64,000 nt of DNA from Phenylobacterium sp. (GCF_013911965.1 NZ_JACESE010000001.1:62001-126000); one strand, 5' to 3'. Positions 9,977-18,554 are shown, counted from the stretch's first letter. The notes: generated by a model from the letters alone, not told the origin. Program-made: numbers and translations.

Positions 9977-10909
9977 CTAGCGCAGCACGTTGAGGAGCGA
10001 GCTCTCCTTCAGCGCCACGAAGACCTGCGCCGCCGCCTGCACAGAGATCTGCGCCTGCTCCAGGTTGCTGATCGCCTCGGTCATGTCGGCGTCGACGATC
10101 TCGCCGATCATGCCCTTCATGCTGTTGGTGCGCACCACCAGGTCTTCCTTCACGGCCTCCACCCGGCTCTGCACCATGCCGTTCCGGCCGGCGGTGTTGA
10201 TCAGGTCGTTGTAGACCCCGTCCCAGACCTGCAGCTGACTTTCCAGGAAGGTGCGCTGGTTGTCGGTGAGGCTGCCGGTGAAGGGGCCGTCGACGCCTTC
10301 GTGGAAGGCCTGCATGTCCTTGAAGGCCTGCATCATGTTCGTGCCGAAGGAGTCGGCGAGGAAGCCCGTGCTGACCAGCGTCGAGTCGTCCACGCGCGCC
10401 TGGGTGACGTAGGTGTCGTTGTGGAAGAAGTCGGCCACCGTGGTCGCCGGCGTCGTCAGTTCGGCCAGGGTGGTCGCCGAGAACGGCGGGGTGTCCACCT
10501 GTCCGCCGGCGAACAGATACTTGCCGCCGTAGCGGGCGTTCAGACCTTCCACGCTGTTGCGGAAGGCGCCCTGCATGTCCTGCATCAGCGTGTCGACGCG
10601 GCCGCTGGCCAGGGCCTCGGCGATGGCGGTGCGGGCCGTCTGGGCGGCGTCGGCGGCCTGGTTCAGGGCGAAGTCCTGGGTGGTCAGGCGGTCGGCCACC
10701 AGCTTGTTCTGATCGGTGTAGGCTTCCAGCCGGGACTCGATGGCCCGCATGGCCGTGAGCATTTCGGCCTTGCGCGCATAGTCCTTGAGATCCGAGCCGT
10801 TCTTCTGGCTCGAGACCTTTTCCCCCGCATCCGTCTGCCGCTGCTGCGCGGCGATCAGATTGGCGAGGACGGCGCTGTAGTTTCCGCCGGTCGAGATGCG
10901 GCTCACCAT
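9977..10909 (-). CDS. flgL: Flagellar hook-associated protein 3 (hook-filament junction)
   Basis: 310 residues. FlgL (HAP3) forms the second junction layer between hook and filament. The flagellin-like coiled-coil N-terminus (MVSRISTGGNY, then NLIAAQQRQTDAGEKVSSQK) and the C-terminal helix (EAISNLEQAQISVQAAAQVF...SSLLNVL) are the conserved D0/D1 halves that pair in the filament; the middle (GKYLFAGGQVDTPPF) is the characteristic HAP3/flagellin hairpin motif. The start has a GAGGAACG ribosome site. It is the second gene of a flgK-flgL operon, 11 bases after flgK, driven by the sigma-54 promoter at 13164-13180. Confidence 0.95.
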   Translation of the reverse strand: MVSRISTGGNYSAVLANLIAAQQRQTDAGEKVSSQKNGSDLKDYARKAEMLTAMRAIESRLEAYTDQNKLVADRLTTQDFALNQAADAAQTARTAIAEALASGRVDTLMQDMQGAFRNSVEGLNARYGGKYLFAGGQVDTPPFSATTLAELTTPATTVADFFHNDTYVTQARVDDSTLVSTGFLADSFGTNMMQAFKDMQAFHEGVDGPFTGSLTDNQRTFLESQLQVWDGVYNDLINTAGRNGMVQSRVEAVKEDLVVRTNSMKGMIGEIVDADMTEAISNLEQAQISVQAAAQVFVALKESSLLNVLR

Positions 10910-10920
10910 GCTGGCGTTCC

Positions 10921-13017
10921 TCAGACGATGTTGGTCAGGACGTCGAACAGCTCTTTGGCCGCCTGGATCATGCGGGCCGAAGCGTTGAAGGCCTGTTGAT
11001 AGGTGGTGAGGCGGACGAGCTCCTCATCGAGGTTCACGCCCTCGACCGCCTGCCGGCGGTTGACCGCCTCGGTCTGCACCGCCTGGGCGCTGGACCTGCG
11101 GGTGTCGGCGGCCGAGGCTTCCCGGCCGATCGAGCCGCCGAATTCCGAAGCGTAGCGCGAGACGGTCATGTTGGCGGCGCCGAGCGTGCCGGCGGCGCCG
11201 AAGCGCATGACCACGTCGCCGGCGGTGGCGAGGCCGAGGGCGCCCCGGCCGTCGCCCGGCGTCAGCACCGGCTGACCGGCGGCGACGCTGAGATCGAGCT
11301 TGGCCAGGCCGAGCTTCATCGGGTCGGCGGAGAAGGCGCCGTCGACCTGCAGGTCGTTGGCCCGGCTCGCCCGCTCCAGGGCGCCGATGCCGAAGAGTTC
11401 GCTCATCGACGGCCCGCCGACGCCGCGCGCCGTATTGTCCTGCACCACCGAAGACGTCGCATAGAGCGGCGCGGCGCCGGTGAAGGTCAGGGCGCCGTTG
11501 GAGTCCAGGCTGTAGGCGCCGTAGAGGCCCACGCCGGTGGTGTTGTTGTTCAGGGCGTTGACCAGGTCGGCCATGGTCGCGCCGGCGGGGACCGTGACCG
11601 TCACGTCGCGGATCGGCTTTCCGTCCTGCTGCGCCAGGCGAAGCGTCAGCTGCTGGCCCGGCGTGAAGCCGTGCGGGTCGGTCGGGCGCAGTCCGGTGTC
11701 GTAGTTGGTGAAGCCGCCGGACCGGACGATGTCGTTCAGCCCGAAGAAGTGCGAGAAGGCGCGGCCCGCCTTCTGGGAGGTGCCCTCGTCGATGGCCACT
11801 CCGCCGGTGGCGGCCGAGATGCTCAGAACGCCGTTGGTGAAGGTGGCCGAGCCGTTGGCCCCGAGGGCGGTGTTGAGGTCGGTCAGGAAGCTGGCCGGGG
11901 TGAAGGCCGTCGCCGGGCCGGCGTTGACGCTCATCGTGCCGGCGTCGAAGTCGATGTCCACCCGGTGGCTCAGCACGCCGGCGGCGTCGACGATGGCCAC
12001 GGTGGTCGATCCCGTGAAGCCGCTGATCGCGGTGGGCAGGTCGAGACCGGTGTTGCGCCCCGTCAGACTGGCCTGGGCCGGAACGGTGGACGCGGCGTTG
12101 TGGGCCGCGTTGATGGCTTCCGAGGCGCGAGCCATGAACTCGCCGAGCTGGTCGGACAGGCCGGGCAGCTTGTCGTCGCGCAGGTCCATCAGGCCGCGCA
12201 GGGCTCCGCCGGTGATGGAGATCGGCTTGCCCACGCCAGAGCCTGCGGCCGTGGTCGCGGTGATGTAGCCCTTGGTGCTGTCGGTGCGCGAGTAGGTCAG
12301 GCGGGCCGCGCCGTCGCCCGCCAGCATGACGCCCTCGGTGGAACGGACGATCAGGCCGCCGTCGCTTCGCGCCGAGATCTGGATGTTCATCAGGCTCGAC
12401 AGCTCATCGACCAGCTGGCTCTGGATGTTCTCCGAGCCCGAGGCGTCGGCGTCCACCAGCTTGGCGCGGCTGATGTCGGCGTTCAGCTTGTTGATCTGGT
12501 CGAGCAGATCGTTGATCCGGTCCACATTGGCGGTGATCTCGGTGTCCACCGTCCGGCCCAGCTCGGCGATCGAGCTGTTGATCCGCGCCCCTTCGTTCAG
12601 GAAGTCCTCGACGCTGGAGAGCGCCTGGCTGCGCAGCAGGCTCGACGAAGGGTCGTTGGCCGTGGCGGCGAAGGAGCTCCAGATCTCGTCGAGGCGGGCG
12701 AAGAAGAAGCTCTCGCCCGAGGGGTCGCCGAACAGGCTCTGGGCGTTGTCCATGTATTGGGCGACCACGTCCCAGCGGCTGGCCTCCGAGGCGGCGCTGA
12801 GCGTCGCCAGCTGCAGGTACTGGTCGGTCACGCGCTTGACGCCCGAGACCTCGACCCCCATGCCCCGGCCGCCGACCACCAGCTGCTGCTGGTCCACGGT
12901 CTTTCGGACGTAGCCGGTCGTGTTGACGTTGGCGATGTTGTCGGAGACCGCGCGCAGCCCGACCTGCGACGCCACCAGGCCCGAGTTCGCCGTCTTGAGG
13001 ACCGCTGTCAGCGACAT
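10921..13017 (-). CDS. flgK: Flagellar hook-associated protein 1
   Basis: 698 residues. FlgK (HAP1) is the first junction protein on the hook tip. It begins with the rod/hook-type motif LKTANSGLVASQVGLRAVSDNIANVNTTGY and ends with the matching helix VNLDEELVRLTTYQQAFNAS...VLTNIV, both of which form the D0/D1 core. The long middle holds FlgK domains exposed on the surface (about residues 280-560). The start at 13017 has GGAAGGTGAAG 4 bases upstream. A ~135-base leader separates it from a sigma-54 promoter. The gene pair flgK-flgL is divergent from fliK-flgD-flgE, so hook junction and hook genes share one control region. Confidence 0.96.
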   Translation of the reverse strand: MSLTAVLKTANSGLVASQVGLRAVSDNIANVNTTGYVRKTVDQQQLVVGGRGMGVEVSGVKRVTDQYLQLATLSAASEASRWDVVAQYMDNAQSLFGDPSGESFFFARLDEIWSSFAATANDPSSSLLRSQALSSVEDFLNEGARINSSIAELGRTVDTEITANVDRINDLLDQINKLNADISRAKLVDADASGSENIQSQLVDELSSLMNIQISARSDGGLIVRSTEGVMLAGDGAARLTYSRTDSTKGYITATTAAGSGVGKPISITGGALRGLMDLRDDKLPGLSDQLGEFMARASEAINAAHNAASTVPAQASLTGRNTGLDLPTAISGFTGSTTVAIVDAAGVLSHRVDIDFDAGTMSVNAGPATAFTPASFLTDLNTALGANGSATFTNGVLSISAATGGVAIDEGTSQKAGRAFSHFFGLNDIVRSGGFTNYDTGLRPTDPHGFTPGQQLTLRLAQQDGKPIRDVTVTVPAGATMADLVNALNNNTTGVGLYGAYSLDSNGALTFTGAAPLYATSSVVQDNTARGVGGPSMSELFGIGALERASRANDLQVDGAFSADPMKLGLAKLDLSVAAGQPVLTPGDGRGALGLATAGDVVMRFGAAGTLGAANMTVSRYASEFGGSIGREASAADTRRSSAQAVQTEAVNRRQAVEGVNLDEELVRLTTYQQAFNASARMIQAAKELFDVLTNIV

Positions 13018-13163
13018 GGGTCTTCACCTTCCACCCGGCAATCCCGGCTGCGCGGCCCGGCGGTTTCTGCCGGGCGCTTAGTGAACGCGCACGCGAGGGG
13101 CCGAAAAAAGCCAACCTTTTCAAAGCAGACCCATTCAGGGTCCAGACGGTTCGCCCTGTACGC

Positions 13164-13180
13164 CGCAAGAGTGGCGCCAG
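13164..13180 (-). promoter_or_regulatory. Sigma-54 promoter of flgKL
   Basis: On the minus strand the sequence reads CTGGCGCCACTCTTGCG, with GG and GC separated by exactly 10 bases, matching the TTGGCACG-N4-TTGC consensus. It points toward flgK; the expected transcript start is near 13153. Confidence 0.75.
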
Positions 13181-13327
13181 TCCGGGGGCGGCTCGCCGGT
13201 AACCATTTCGAAAGGCGGCAGACTCGACCCGCCGCCCGGCAAGTTCGACCCCGGCGACCGTCGGGCTCGACGCGGGCCCAGCCGGCCTTTCTCCTTGTTT
13301 TTCAGCGGCTTACTATCGCGCGGACAA

Positions 13328-13344
13328 TTGGCGCGAAGGTTGCT
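13328..13344 (+). promoter_or_regulatory. Sigma-54 promoter of fliK-flgD-flgE
   Basis: TTGGCGCGAAGGTTGCT has GG (13330-13331) and GC (13342-13343) spaced by 10 bases and matches the sigma-54 consensus in nearly every position. It lies about 70 bases before the fliK start, with the transcript start expected near 13355. Confidence 0.85.
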
Positions 13345-13414
13345 GGTTGGGAGCCGAACAGGTTCGGGCGCAGCAGGCGCCGATTTCCTCCACCTCTCTC
13401 GGCCCGCTCCGATC

Positions 13415-14962
13415 ATGTCGCTTTCGCTCTTCCCCATCGCCCCTCAGGCGCCCGGTCTGGGGCTTGGCGCCGCCGCCTCGCCGGAAGGCGCCGCGGCCGC
13501 CGGCTTCGACGCCCTGCTGGCCGCCCTGTTCGGCGAGACGGGGCAGGCTCAGTCCACGCCCGCCCCGGCGAAGGGCGCCGCCAAGGCTGCGGCCGCGCAG
13601 CCCGTGGTCCCGGGCGCCGGCGCACCGGCGAAGGAAGGCGAAGACGCCGAAGACGCCTCGGAGCTCGCCTCGGCCGAGGCGGGCCTGCTCGCCGCCGTCG
13701 CGGCTCCGGCGCAGGCGCCCGTCGCCCAGGCGTCCGCGCCCGCCGCGGCCGAAGAGACCGCCATCGCCCCGCAGGCGGCCGCTGGCCAGCCGAACGCCCT
13801 GGCGGCCGCTGCGGCGGACGCCGCCGCCGTCGACGCGCCGGAGCCCGGCTCGCCCGGCGCGCCGCAGCCGGCCGAGACCGGCGCCGAGGCCCAGGCCTCC
13901 GATCCTGCCGCCGCCGCCGAGGAAGCGCCCGCCCCGGCCCTCCTGGATGCGGACCAGCCGAGCGAGACCGCCCAGCCGAAGCCGCCGGTCTCGCCCTCGC
14001 ACGCCGCGCCGCGGGCCGCGGTCGAAACGCGTCAGCCGCCCGTCCCGGCGGCGCCTCAGGCTGCGGCCGCCGCGACGGAGGCTGCGTCCGCCGCACAGGC
14101 TCAGGTCCCGGCGACCGAGACGGCGGCCGCCGCGCCGCAGGCGGGCGCCGCTTCGGCCACGGCGACCGCCGCCACGCAGGCCGGCGCGACGATGTCCGAC
14201 CCGGCGCTGCGCAGCCTGCGCGGCGAGGTGAAGGCCGAGAAGACCGAAGCCGCGAAGCCGGCGGCGGCCGGCAAGTCGAACCACAAGGCGGCTCCGGACG
14301 CCGCCCCCAGCGCCTTCGCCCTTGTCCAGGGGACTCCGCCCGCCGCCCAGGCGGCCGATCCGAAGGCGGCGGCGCCTGCGCCACCGGAGATCGCGGTCGA
14401 CACCGCGCCCGAGGCGCACCATTCCGAAACCAGCCTTGAGACGCCGGACCTGGCGACCCACGCCCCCACGGCCGAGACCTCTGACGCCCCCGCCACGGCG
14501 CGCGAGAGCGCCCGAGTCTCGGCGACGCCGGAGACCGTCGCCAATCTCGCGACCCAGATGTCGCGAAAGCTGCAGGGGCGCACGACCCATTTCGACATCC
14601 AGTTGCAGCCCGAGGGCCTGGGGCGCGTCGACGTGCGCGTGGACATCGACGCGCAGGGCCGCCTGACCGCGGCCATGACCTTCGACAATCCGCAGGCGGC
14701 GGCCGAACTGCGCGGCCGCTCGGCGGAGCTGCAGCGCAGCCTGGAGCAGGCGGGCTTCGACCTTTCGGGCGGCCTTTCCTTCCAGAGCCCTGACGGCGGC
14801 GGCGGGGGCCGCTTCGCCGAACAGCAGCCGCAACGGGACTTCGGCGGCGGCCGCGCCTTCCAGTCGGCCCTCGGCCTCGCCAGCGAGGCCGACGCCCCGC
14901 CCGCGGCCGCCGGCGCCTATCAGCAACGACGCGCCGAGACCGGCGTCGACATCCGGATCTAG
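13415..14962 (+). CDS. fliK: Flagellar hook-length control protein
   Basis: 515 residues from the ATG at 13415, the start that puts the gene just downstream of its sigma-54 promoter (an earlier in-frame start at 13295 would lie upstream of that promoter). FliK is the secreted molecular ruler that stops hook growth and switches the export gate to filament substrates. About the first 370 residues are an Ala/Pro/Glu-rich, probably extended ruler. The C-terminal ~110 residues carry the conserved Flg_hook domain: THFDIQLQPEGLGRVDVRVD, then GRLTAAMTFDN and RSLEQAGFDLSGGLSF. The tail (RFAEQQPQRD) is glutamine-rich, as usual. It is followed 9 bases later by flgD. Confidence 0.9.
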   Translation: MSLSLFPIAPQAPGLGLGAAASPEGAAAAGFDALLAALFGETGQAQSTPAPAKGAAKAAAAQPVVPGAGAPAKEGEDAEDASELASAEAGLLAAVAAPAQAPVAQASAPAAAEETAIAPQAAAGQPNALAAAAADAAAVDAPEPGSPGAPQPAETGAEAQASDPAAAAEEAPAPALLDADQPSETAQPKPPVSPSHAAPRAAVETRQPPVPAAPQAAAAATEAASAAQAQVPATETAAAAPQAGAASATATAATQAGATMSDPALRSLRGEVKAEKTEAAKPAAAGKSNHKAAPDAAPSAFALVQGTPPAAQAADPKAAAPAPPEIAVDTAPEAHHSETSLETPDLATHAPTAETSDAPATARESARVSATPETVANLATQMSRKLQGRTTHFDIQLQPEGLGRVDVRVDIDAQGRLTAAMTFDNPQAAAELRGRSAELQRSLEQAGFDLSGGLSFQSPDGGGGGRFAEQQPQRDFGGGRAFQSALGLASEADAPPAAAGAYQQRRAETGVDIRI

Positions 14963-14971
14963 GAGACCACC

Positions 14972-15706
14972 ATGGCTGTCGGCGGCGTCGACACGACTTC
15001 ATCCCAGGCGGCGGTCAACGGCGGCACGCAGCGGCTGGCCGAGAGCTTCGACACGTTCCTCAACCTGCTGACCACGCAGATGAAGAACCAGGATCCGCTC
15101 TCCCCGATGGATTCCAACCAGTTCACCCAGCAGATCGTGCAGATGACCGGGGTGGAGCAGCAGCTGCTCACCAACCAGTTGCTTCAGCAGCTGGTCACCT
15201 CCTCCGGCGACGGCGTGGCCGATGCGGTCAGCCTGATCGGCAAGAAGGTGCGCGCGGTCACCGACGAGGCGGCCCTGGTGAACGGCGAGGCCAACTGGAT
15301 CTACCGCCTGGACCGCGAGGCCCAGGACGTGAAGGTCGAGGTGCTCGACGAGAATGGCGGCATCGTCCACGTCCAGGCGTTGAAGGACGTCGAAGGCGGC
15401 GAACACGCCTTCAGCTGGGACGGCAAGAACATCCTCGGCACGCAGCTCGCCGACGGCGGCAAGTACACCCTGCGGGTGACGGCCACCGACTCCGAGGGCG
15501 AAGAGGTCGATCATGTGACCTTCATCGAAGGGGTGGTCACCGCGATCGAGCAGGTGGACGGGGAGACCTACGCCACCATCGGGGGCACGCGCGCCCTCTG
15601 GCAGACCATCAGCAGCATCGGACTGGCGCCGACCACGGACGACGCCGCCGACACCACCGCAACCAATGACGACGGCGACGACGAAACGACGCCGAAGGCG
15701 GCCTGA
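14972..15706 (+). CDS. flgD: Flagellar hook capping/scaffold protein
   Basis: 244 residues. FlgD caps the growing hook and is needed for FlgE assembly. The diagnostic N-terminal block is present at about residues 29-66 (FLNLLTTQMKNQDPLSPMDS, then FTQQIVQMTGVEQQL). The FlgD Ig-like and tudor-like domains follow (DEAALVNGEANWIYRL; AFSWDGKNILGTQLADGGKY). The C-terminus ends in an acidic Thr/Asp-rich tail (from about residue 220) that E. coli FlgD lacks. An AGGAGACC ribosome site precedes the ATG. It is the second gene of the fliK-flgD-flgE operon. Confidence 0.96.
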   Translation: MAVGGVDTTSSQAAVNGGTQRLAESFDTFLNLLTTQMKNQDPLSPMDSNQFTQQIVQMTGVEQQLLTNQLLQQLVTSSGDGVADAVSLIGKKVRAVTDEAALVNGEANWIYRLDREAQDVKVEVLDENGGIVHVQALKDVEGGEHAFSWDGKNILGTQLADGGKYTLRVTATDSEGEEVDHVTFIEGVVTAIEQVDGETYATIGGTRALWQTISSIGLAPTTDDAADTTATNDDGDDETTPKAA

Positions 15707-15768
15707 CCGGCGCGCCAGCACGGCTGCGCCACCGCCCTCATGTGCAAAGAAAGAAGGCAACCAACCCA

Positions 15769-17157
15769 ATGAGCATCAATTCCGCCATGCTCGCCGGCGT
15801 CTCGGGGCTGACGGCCAATTCGTCGGCCCTGGCCGCCATCTCCGACAACATCGCCAACATCAACACGGTCGCCTACAAGCGAAACCAGGTGAACTTCGCC
15901 AACATCGTGACCGCCCAGGCGGTGACGGGGCGCTACAGCGCTGGCGGCGTCCAGGGGCTGACCCGGCAGTACATCAGCCAGCAAGGCCTGATCCAGAGCG
16001 CCAACTCCTCCACCGACCTGGCGATCTCCGGCGACGGCTTCTTCATCGTCACCGAGAAGGGCGCCGGACTGACCGACGCCGACAAGCGGGTCTTCACCCG
16101 CGCCGGCTCCTTCAGCGTCGACTCCGACGGCTACCTGCGCAACGACGCGGGCTTCTATCTGCAGGGCTGGCCGATCGCCGCCGACGGGACCATCCAGTAC
16201 AATCCCTCGGACCTGACCGAGCTCAACTCGATCAACGTCAAGAACCTGGGCTCGGCCGTGCAGGCGACGGCCAACGTCGTCATCAACGCCAACCTGGACA
16301 AGCGCCAGACCGTCTCGGCGGCCGAGGCGACCTATGACCCGGCGACGCGGTCGATGGCCGACTGGGAGGAGAACGCCGACCCCGCGACCGGCACCCAGCC
16401 CGACTTCACCATCGAGATGAACGTCGTGGACACGGTGGGCGGCACCCACAAGGTCGCCATGTCCTTCCTGCGCAGCGACGCCAACCCGAACGAGTGGCAC
16501 GCGGAAATCTACGCCATTCCCGCCACGGACATCGCCGGCGGCGGCCCCAGCGGGCAGATCACCTCCGGCCTGGTCATGTTCAATCAGGACGGCACCATCG
16601 ACCTGACGAACACCACCCTGTTCGGCGCGGCCGGCGCGGCCCCGACGATCAGCCTGGGCGCCTCCGGCACGGCGGCGACGCCGCGCTGGGACGACGCCCT
16701 GGGCGTCGGCGCCCAGGACATCACCTTCGACCTGGACAAGCTCAACCAGTACGCCAGCGCCTCGACCGTGAAGGTCGTGAACCCCGACGGCGCCACGGTC
16801 GGCACGGTGGTGGGCGTGGAGGTCGACGAGCAGGGCGTGGTCTCGGCCATCTTCGACAACAGCCAGGTCCGCCAGATCGCCCAGATTGGGGTGGCCACCT
16901 TCGCCAACCCCGACGGTCTGCGCGCCGTCAGCGGCAACTCCTACCGGGCGACCATCGAAAGCGGCGAGTTCGTGATCAAGCAGGCCGGCCTCGGCGGGGC
17001 CGGAACGATTTCGCCCTCGACGCTCGAAAACTCCACCGTGGACCTGTCGGCTGAGTTCACCGGCCTGATCACCACGCAGAAAGCCTACTCGGCCTCGTCA
17101 AGGATCATCACAACCGCCGACCAGATGTTGGATGAACTTATCAATATGCGCCGATAA
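15769..17157 (+). CDS. flgE: Flagellar hook protein
   Basis: 462 residues from the ATG at 15769, chosen because AAAGAAAGAAGG precedes it and the N-terminus then matches hook proteins (MSINSAMLAGVSGLTANSSA, then AISDNIANINTVAYKRNQVNF). The C-terminal half of the D0 domain is also present (LENSTVDLSAEFTGLITTQK and IITTADQMLDELINMRR). The middle holds the surface D1/D2 domains, with FFIVTEKG and the FlaE-like region. FlgE is the main subunit of the universal joint, exported by the flagellar type III apparatus and capped by FlgD. It is last in the operon; an imperfect stem (CAGAGG/CCTCTG, 17181-17198) follows the stop. Confidence 0.96.
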   Translation: MSINSAMLAGVSGLTANSSALAAISDNIANINTVAYKRNQVNFANIVTAQAVTGRYSAGGVQGLTRQYISQQGLIQSANSSTDLAISGDGFFIVTEKGAGLTDADKRVFTRAGSFSVDSDGYLRNDAGFYLQGWPIAADGTIQYNPSDLTELNSINVKNLGSAVQATANVVINANLDKRQTVSAAEATYDPATRSMADWEENADPATGTQPDFTIEMNVVDTVGGTHKVAMSFLRSDANPNEWHAEIYAIPATDIAGGGPSGQITSGLVMFNQDGTIDLTNTTLFGAAGAAPTISLGASGTAATPRWDDALGVGAQDITFDLDKLNQYASASTVKVVNPDGATVGTVVGVEVDEQGVVSAIFDNSQVRQIAQIGVATFANPDGLRAVSGNSYRATIESGEFVIKQAGLGGAGTISPSTLENSTVDLSAEFTGLITTQKAYSASSRIITTADQMLDELINMRR

Positions 17158-17334
17158 CTTGGAGAGTAACTGAGAATTAGCAGAGGTTAATCGCCTCTGA
17201 CTTCTTGCACTGTATCATTTCAGTACACGGGGGAGCGAATGGTTATTCCGATTTTCACTATCGGGATTCACCAGCTGTTATGTCAGCAGGCCTATGGTCT
17301 GTCCCAACGATGATGGTGGGAAAGGCGTAAAGCC
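17158..17334 (+). promoter_or_regulatory. sciP upstream region
   Basis: This 177-base AT-richer gap lies between flgE and sciP. It holds a CtrA-like half site (TTAA at 17187-17190 with TGAC after 7 bases) inside the stem CAGAGG/CCTCTG, and a GANTC site (GATTC, 17265-17269) that CcrM would methylate. Both are what one expects before a cell-cycle gene, but neither is a full consensus promoter, and the CtrA match is weak. Confidence 0.35.
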
Positions 17335-17622
17335 ATGTTGCAACAACAGCAGACCCGGACGAACAGTCGAGGGGAGCCCTACGTGATCGGCCCGACCGGT
17401 GCGCCCCTGACGCTGGCCGATCTGCCGCCGCCGGACACCGGCCGCTGGGTGATCCGTCGCAAGGCGGAAGTGGTCGCGGCTGTGCGTGGGGGCCTCCTGA
17501 GCCTGGAGGACGCCCTGCGCCGCTACGATCTGACGTCCGAGGAATTCCTGGCGTGGCAGAAGTCCATCGACCGGCACGGCATGGCCGGCCTGCGGACCAC
17601 GCGCCTGCAACAGTATCGCTGA
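17335..17622 (+). CDS. sciP: SciP, small CtrA inhibitory protein (DUF1153)
   Basis: 95 residues. SciP is an essential cell-cycle regulator of Caulobacter: it accumulates in swarmer cells, binds CtrA-controlled promoters and blocks CtrA from recruiting RNA polymerase. The sequence has the DUF1153 hallmarks: a short polar N-terminus (MLQQQQTRTNSRGEPYVIGP), then PLTLADLPPPDTGRWVIRRK and the helix-turn-helix-like block AEVVAAVRGGLLSLEDALRR, YDLTSEEFLAWQ. It ends in a basic tail with RTTRLQQYR. Placement directly after flgE fits the Caulobacter gene order I remember. The product would tie flagellar and cell-cycle transcription together. A strong intrinsic terminator follows (17654-17686). Confidence 0.92.
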   Translation: MLQQQQTRTNSRGEPYVIGPTGAPLTLADLPPPDTGRWVIRRKAEVVAAVRGGLLSLEDALRRYDLTSEEFLAWQKSIDRHGMAGLRTTRLQQYR

Positions 17623-17653
17623 ACCTCACTCCCCCAGGTTGGTTCGCGACATG

Positions 17654-17686
17654 CGGCCGCGCTCCCCCACGAGCGCGGCCGTTTTT
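17654..17686 (+). terminator. Intrinsic terminator of sciP
   Basis: CGGCCGCGCTC (17654-17664) and GAGCGCGGCCG (17671-17681) form a perfect 11-bp stem with a 6-base loop, followed by TTTTT. Confidence 0.9.
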
Positions 17687-17780
17687 CTATGCATTTCGCC
17701 AATCTTGCGCCGGCCTGCGGCGCCCGATGGCACGAACGTCGCAATTGTCAGCCCAAATTGGGCGCGTACGGGGGTGCGAC

Positions 17781-18167
17781 GTGTCAAAAGAAGACGGTTT
17801 CTATCTCGCCCTTTCGGGGGCTCTCGTCTGGGGGGCGGCGACGCTCTTCTATGCGGCCTTCGCCGGCGGCCTGATCGAGCAGGCCTTCTGGTTCTATGCC
17901 CTGAACGCGGCGCTGGCGACGGCGGCGCTCACCTTCTTCTTCCACGTCACCGCGCGTCTGCGCCATCTTTCGCAACGGCGGCGGCCTCTGGCGGCCATCA
18001 CCTTCGCCGCGCCCGGCGTGTTCGGCGCCGCCCTGGTGATCCTCAACTTCCAGGCCCTGATGCCCCACCTTCCGCCGGAAAGCCTGGGCCGCTACGGCGC
18101 CTTCGTGGTCGTCGCCTACAGCGCCCTTCTGGCTCTATGTCTGGAGCGGCCGGCGAAGACGGCTTGA
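17781..18167 (+). CDS. Small integral membrane protein, DUF5367-like
   Basis: 128 residues from the GTG at 17781 (GGGGG about 6 bases upstream). It opens MSKEDGFYLALSGALVWGAA and shows four hydrophobic helices (about residues 8-30, 33-55, 70-92 and 98-120) with a short basic cytoplasmic loop after the second (LRHLSQRRRPLAAI). There is no signal peptidase site or catalytic motif. The layout resembles DUF5367 inner-membrane proteins, whose function is unknown; the family assignment is from memory of the N-terminal pattern and is tentative. It converges on the RusA-like gene and overlaps its 3' end by 33 bases. Confidence 0.65.
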   Translation: MSKEDGFYLALSGALVWGAATLFYAAFAGGLIEQAFWFYALNAALATAALTFFFHVTARLRHLSQRRRPLAAITFAAPGVFGAALVILNFQALMPHLPPESLGRYGAFVVVAYSALLALCLERPAKTA

Positions 18168-18554
18168 GGCGCCGGCCGACGCCGCGTCGAAGCCCGCCTC
18201 CGACATCTTCCGGACCAGGATCACGATCCGCTCGCGCTCGCCGGCCCGGCGCTCCACCAGCAGGCGCGCCACCTGAGCGTCGTCGTGGAAGACGTAGCCC
18301 TTGATGGCGTCGAGGATCGCCTTGGCGAGATTGTCGAGATCGAGCCACGGCGGGTCGCCCACATACTCCATGCCGATCTCCACGGCGTACTCGCCCCAGG
18401 CCGGGCGGGAGCCTCGCCAGGCCTTGCGGAAGAACTCGTAGATCAGGGGCTTGTAGTACTTGGCCTGGGTGGTCAGGCCGTCGACCACCACCTCCAGCCC
18501 CGCCTCGCTCTCTCGCGCGCGCACCTTGCCGTGGTGGGTCCAGCCGTCGTTCAT
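18135..18554 (-). CDS. RusA-family Holliday junction resolvase-like protein
   Basis: 139 residues, ATG with AGGAAGGG just upstream. The block [20 protein letters not shown], followed by HDDAQV, is the RusA signature. D72, D74 and D92 line up with the three metal-binding aspartates of RusA (D70, D72, D91 in E. coli as I recall). RusA proteins are small homodimers that cut Holliday junctions and are mostly carried by prophages. Here no other phage gene is seen and GC matches the host, so it may be a domesticated chromosomal copy. The C-terminus beyond residue 115 is longer than in the phage enzyme. The first ~25 residues are divergent, so junction binding at that side is not certain. Confidence 0.75.
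   Translation of the reverse strand: MNDGWTHHGKVRARESEAGLEVVVDGLTTQAKYYKPLIYEFFRKAWRGSRPAWGEYAVEIGMEYVGDPPWLDLDNLAKAILDAIKGYVFHDDAQVARLLVERRAGERERIVILVRKMSEAGFDAASAGASSRLRRPLQT

Larger units (their letters stand above)
13018..13414. other. Divergent flagellar control region
   Basis: This 397-base gap between flgK and fliK holds no gene. It contains two sigma-54 promoters facing apart (13164-13180 leftward, 13328-13344 rightward) and two copies of CCCGGCAA (13034-13041 and 13235-13242). The second copy sits between the promoters, about 55 and 86 bases from them, where an enhancer-binding activator would be expected. CCCGGCAA resembles the ftr sites bound by FlbD in Caulobacter as I remember them. 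Confidence 0.6.

Noticed and set aside
10996-14439. 1147-codon plus-strand frame across flgK and fliK
   Set aside because: It runs antisense through flgK and out of frame through fliK, and crosses both sigma-54 promoters.
17181-17201. Full CtrA box before sciP
   Set aside because: Only one TTAA half matches (the second half is TGAC), and the sequence is part of a stem; it is kept only as a weak note.
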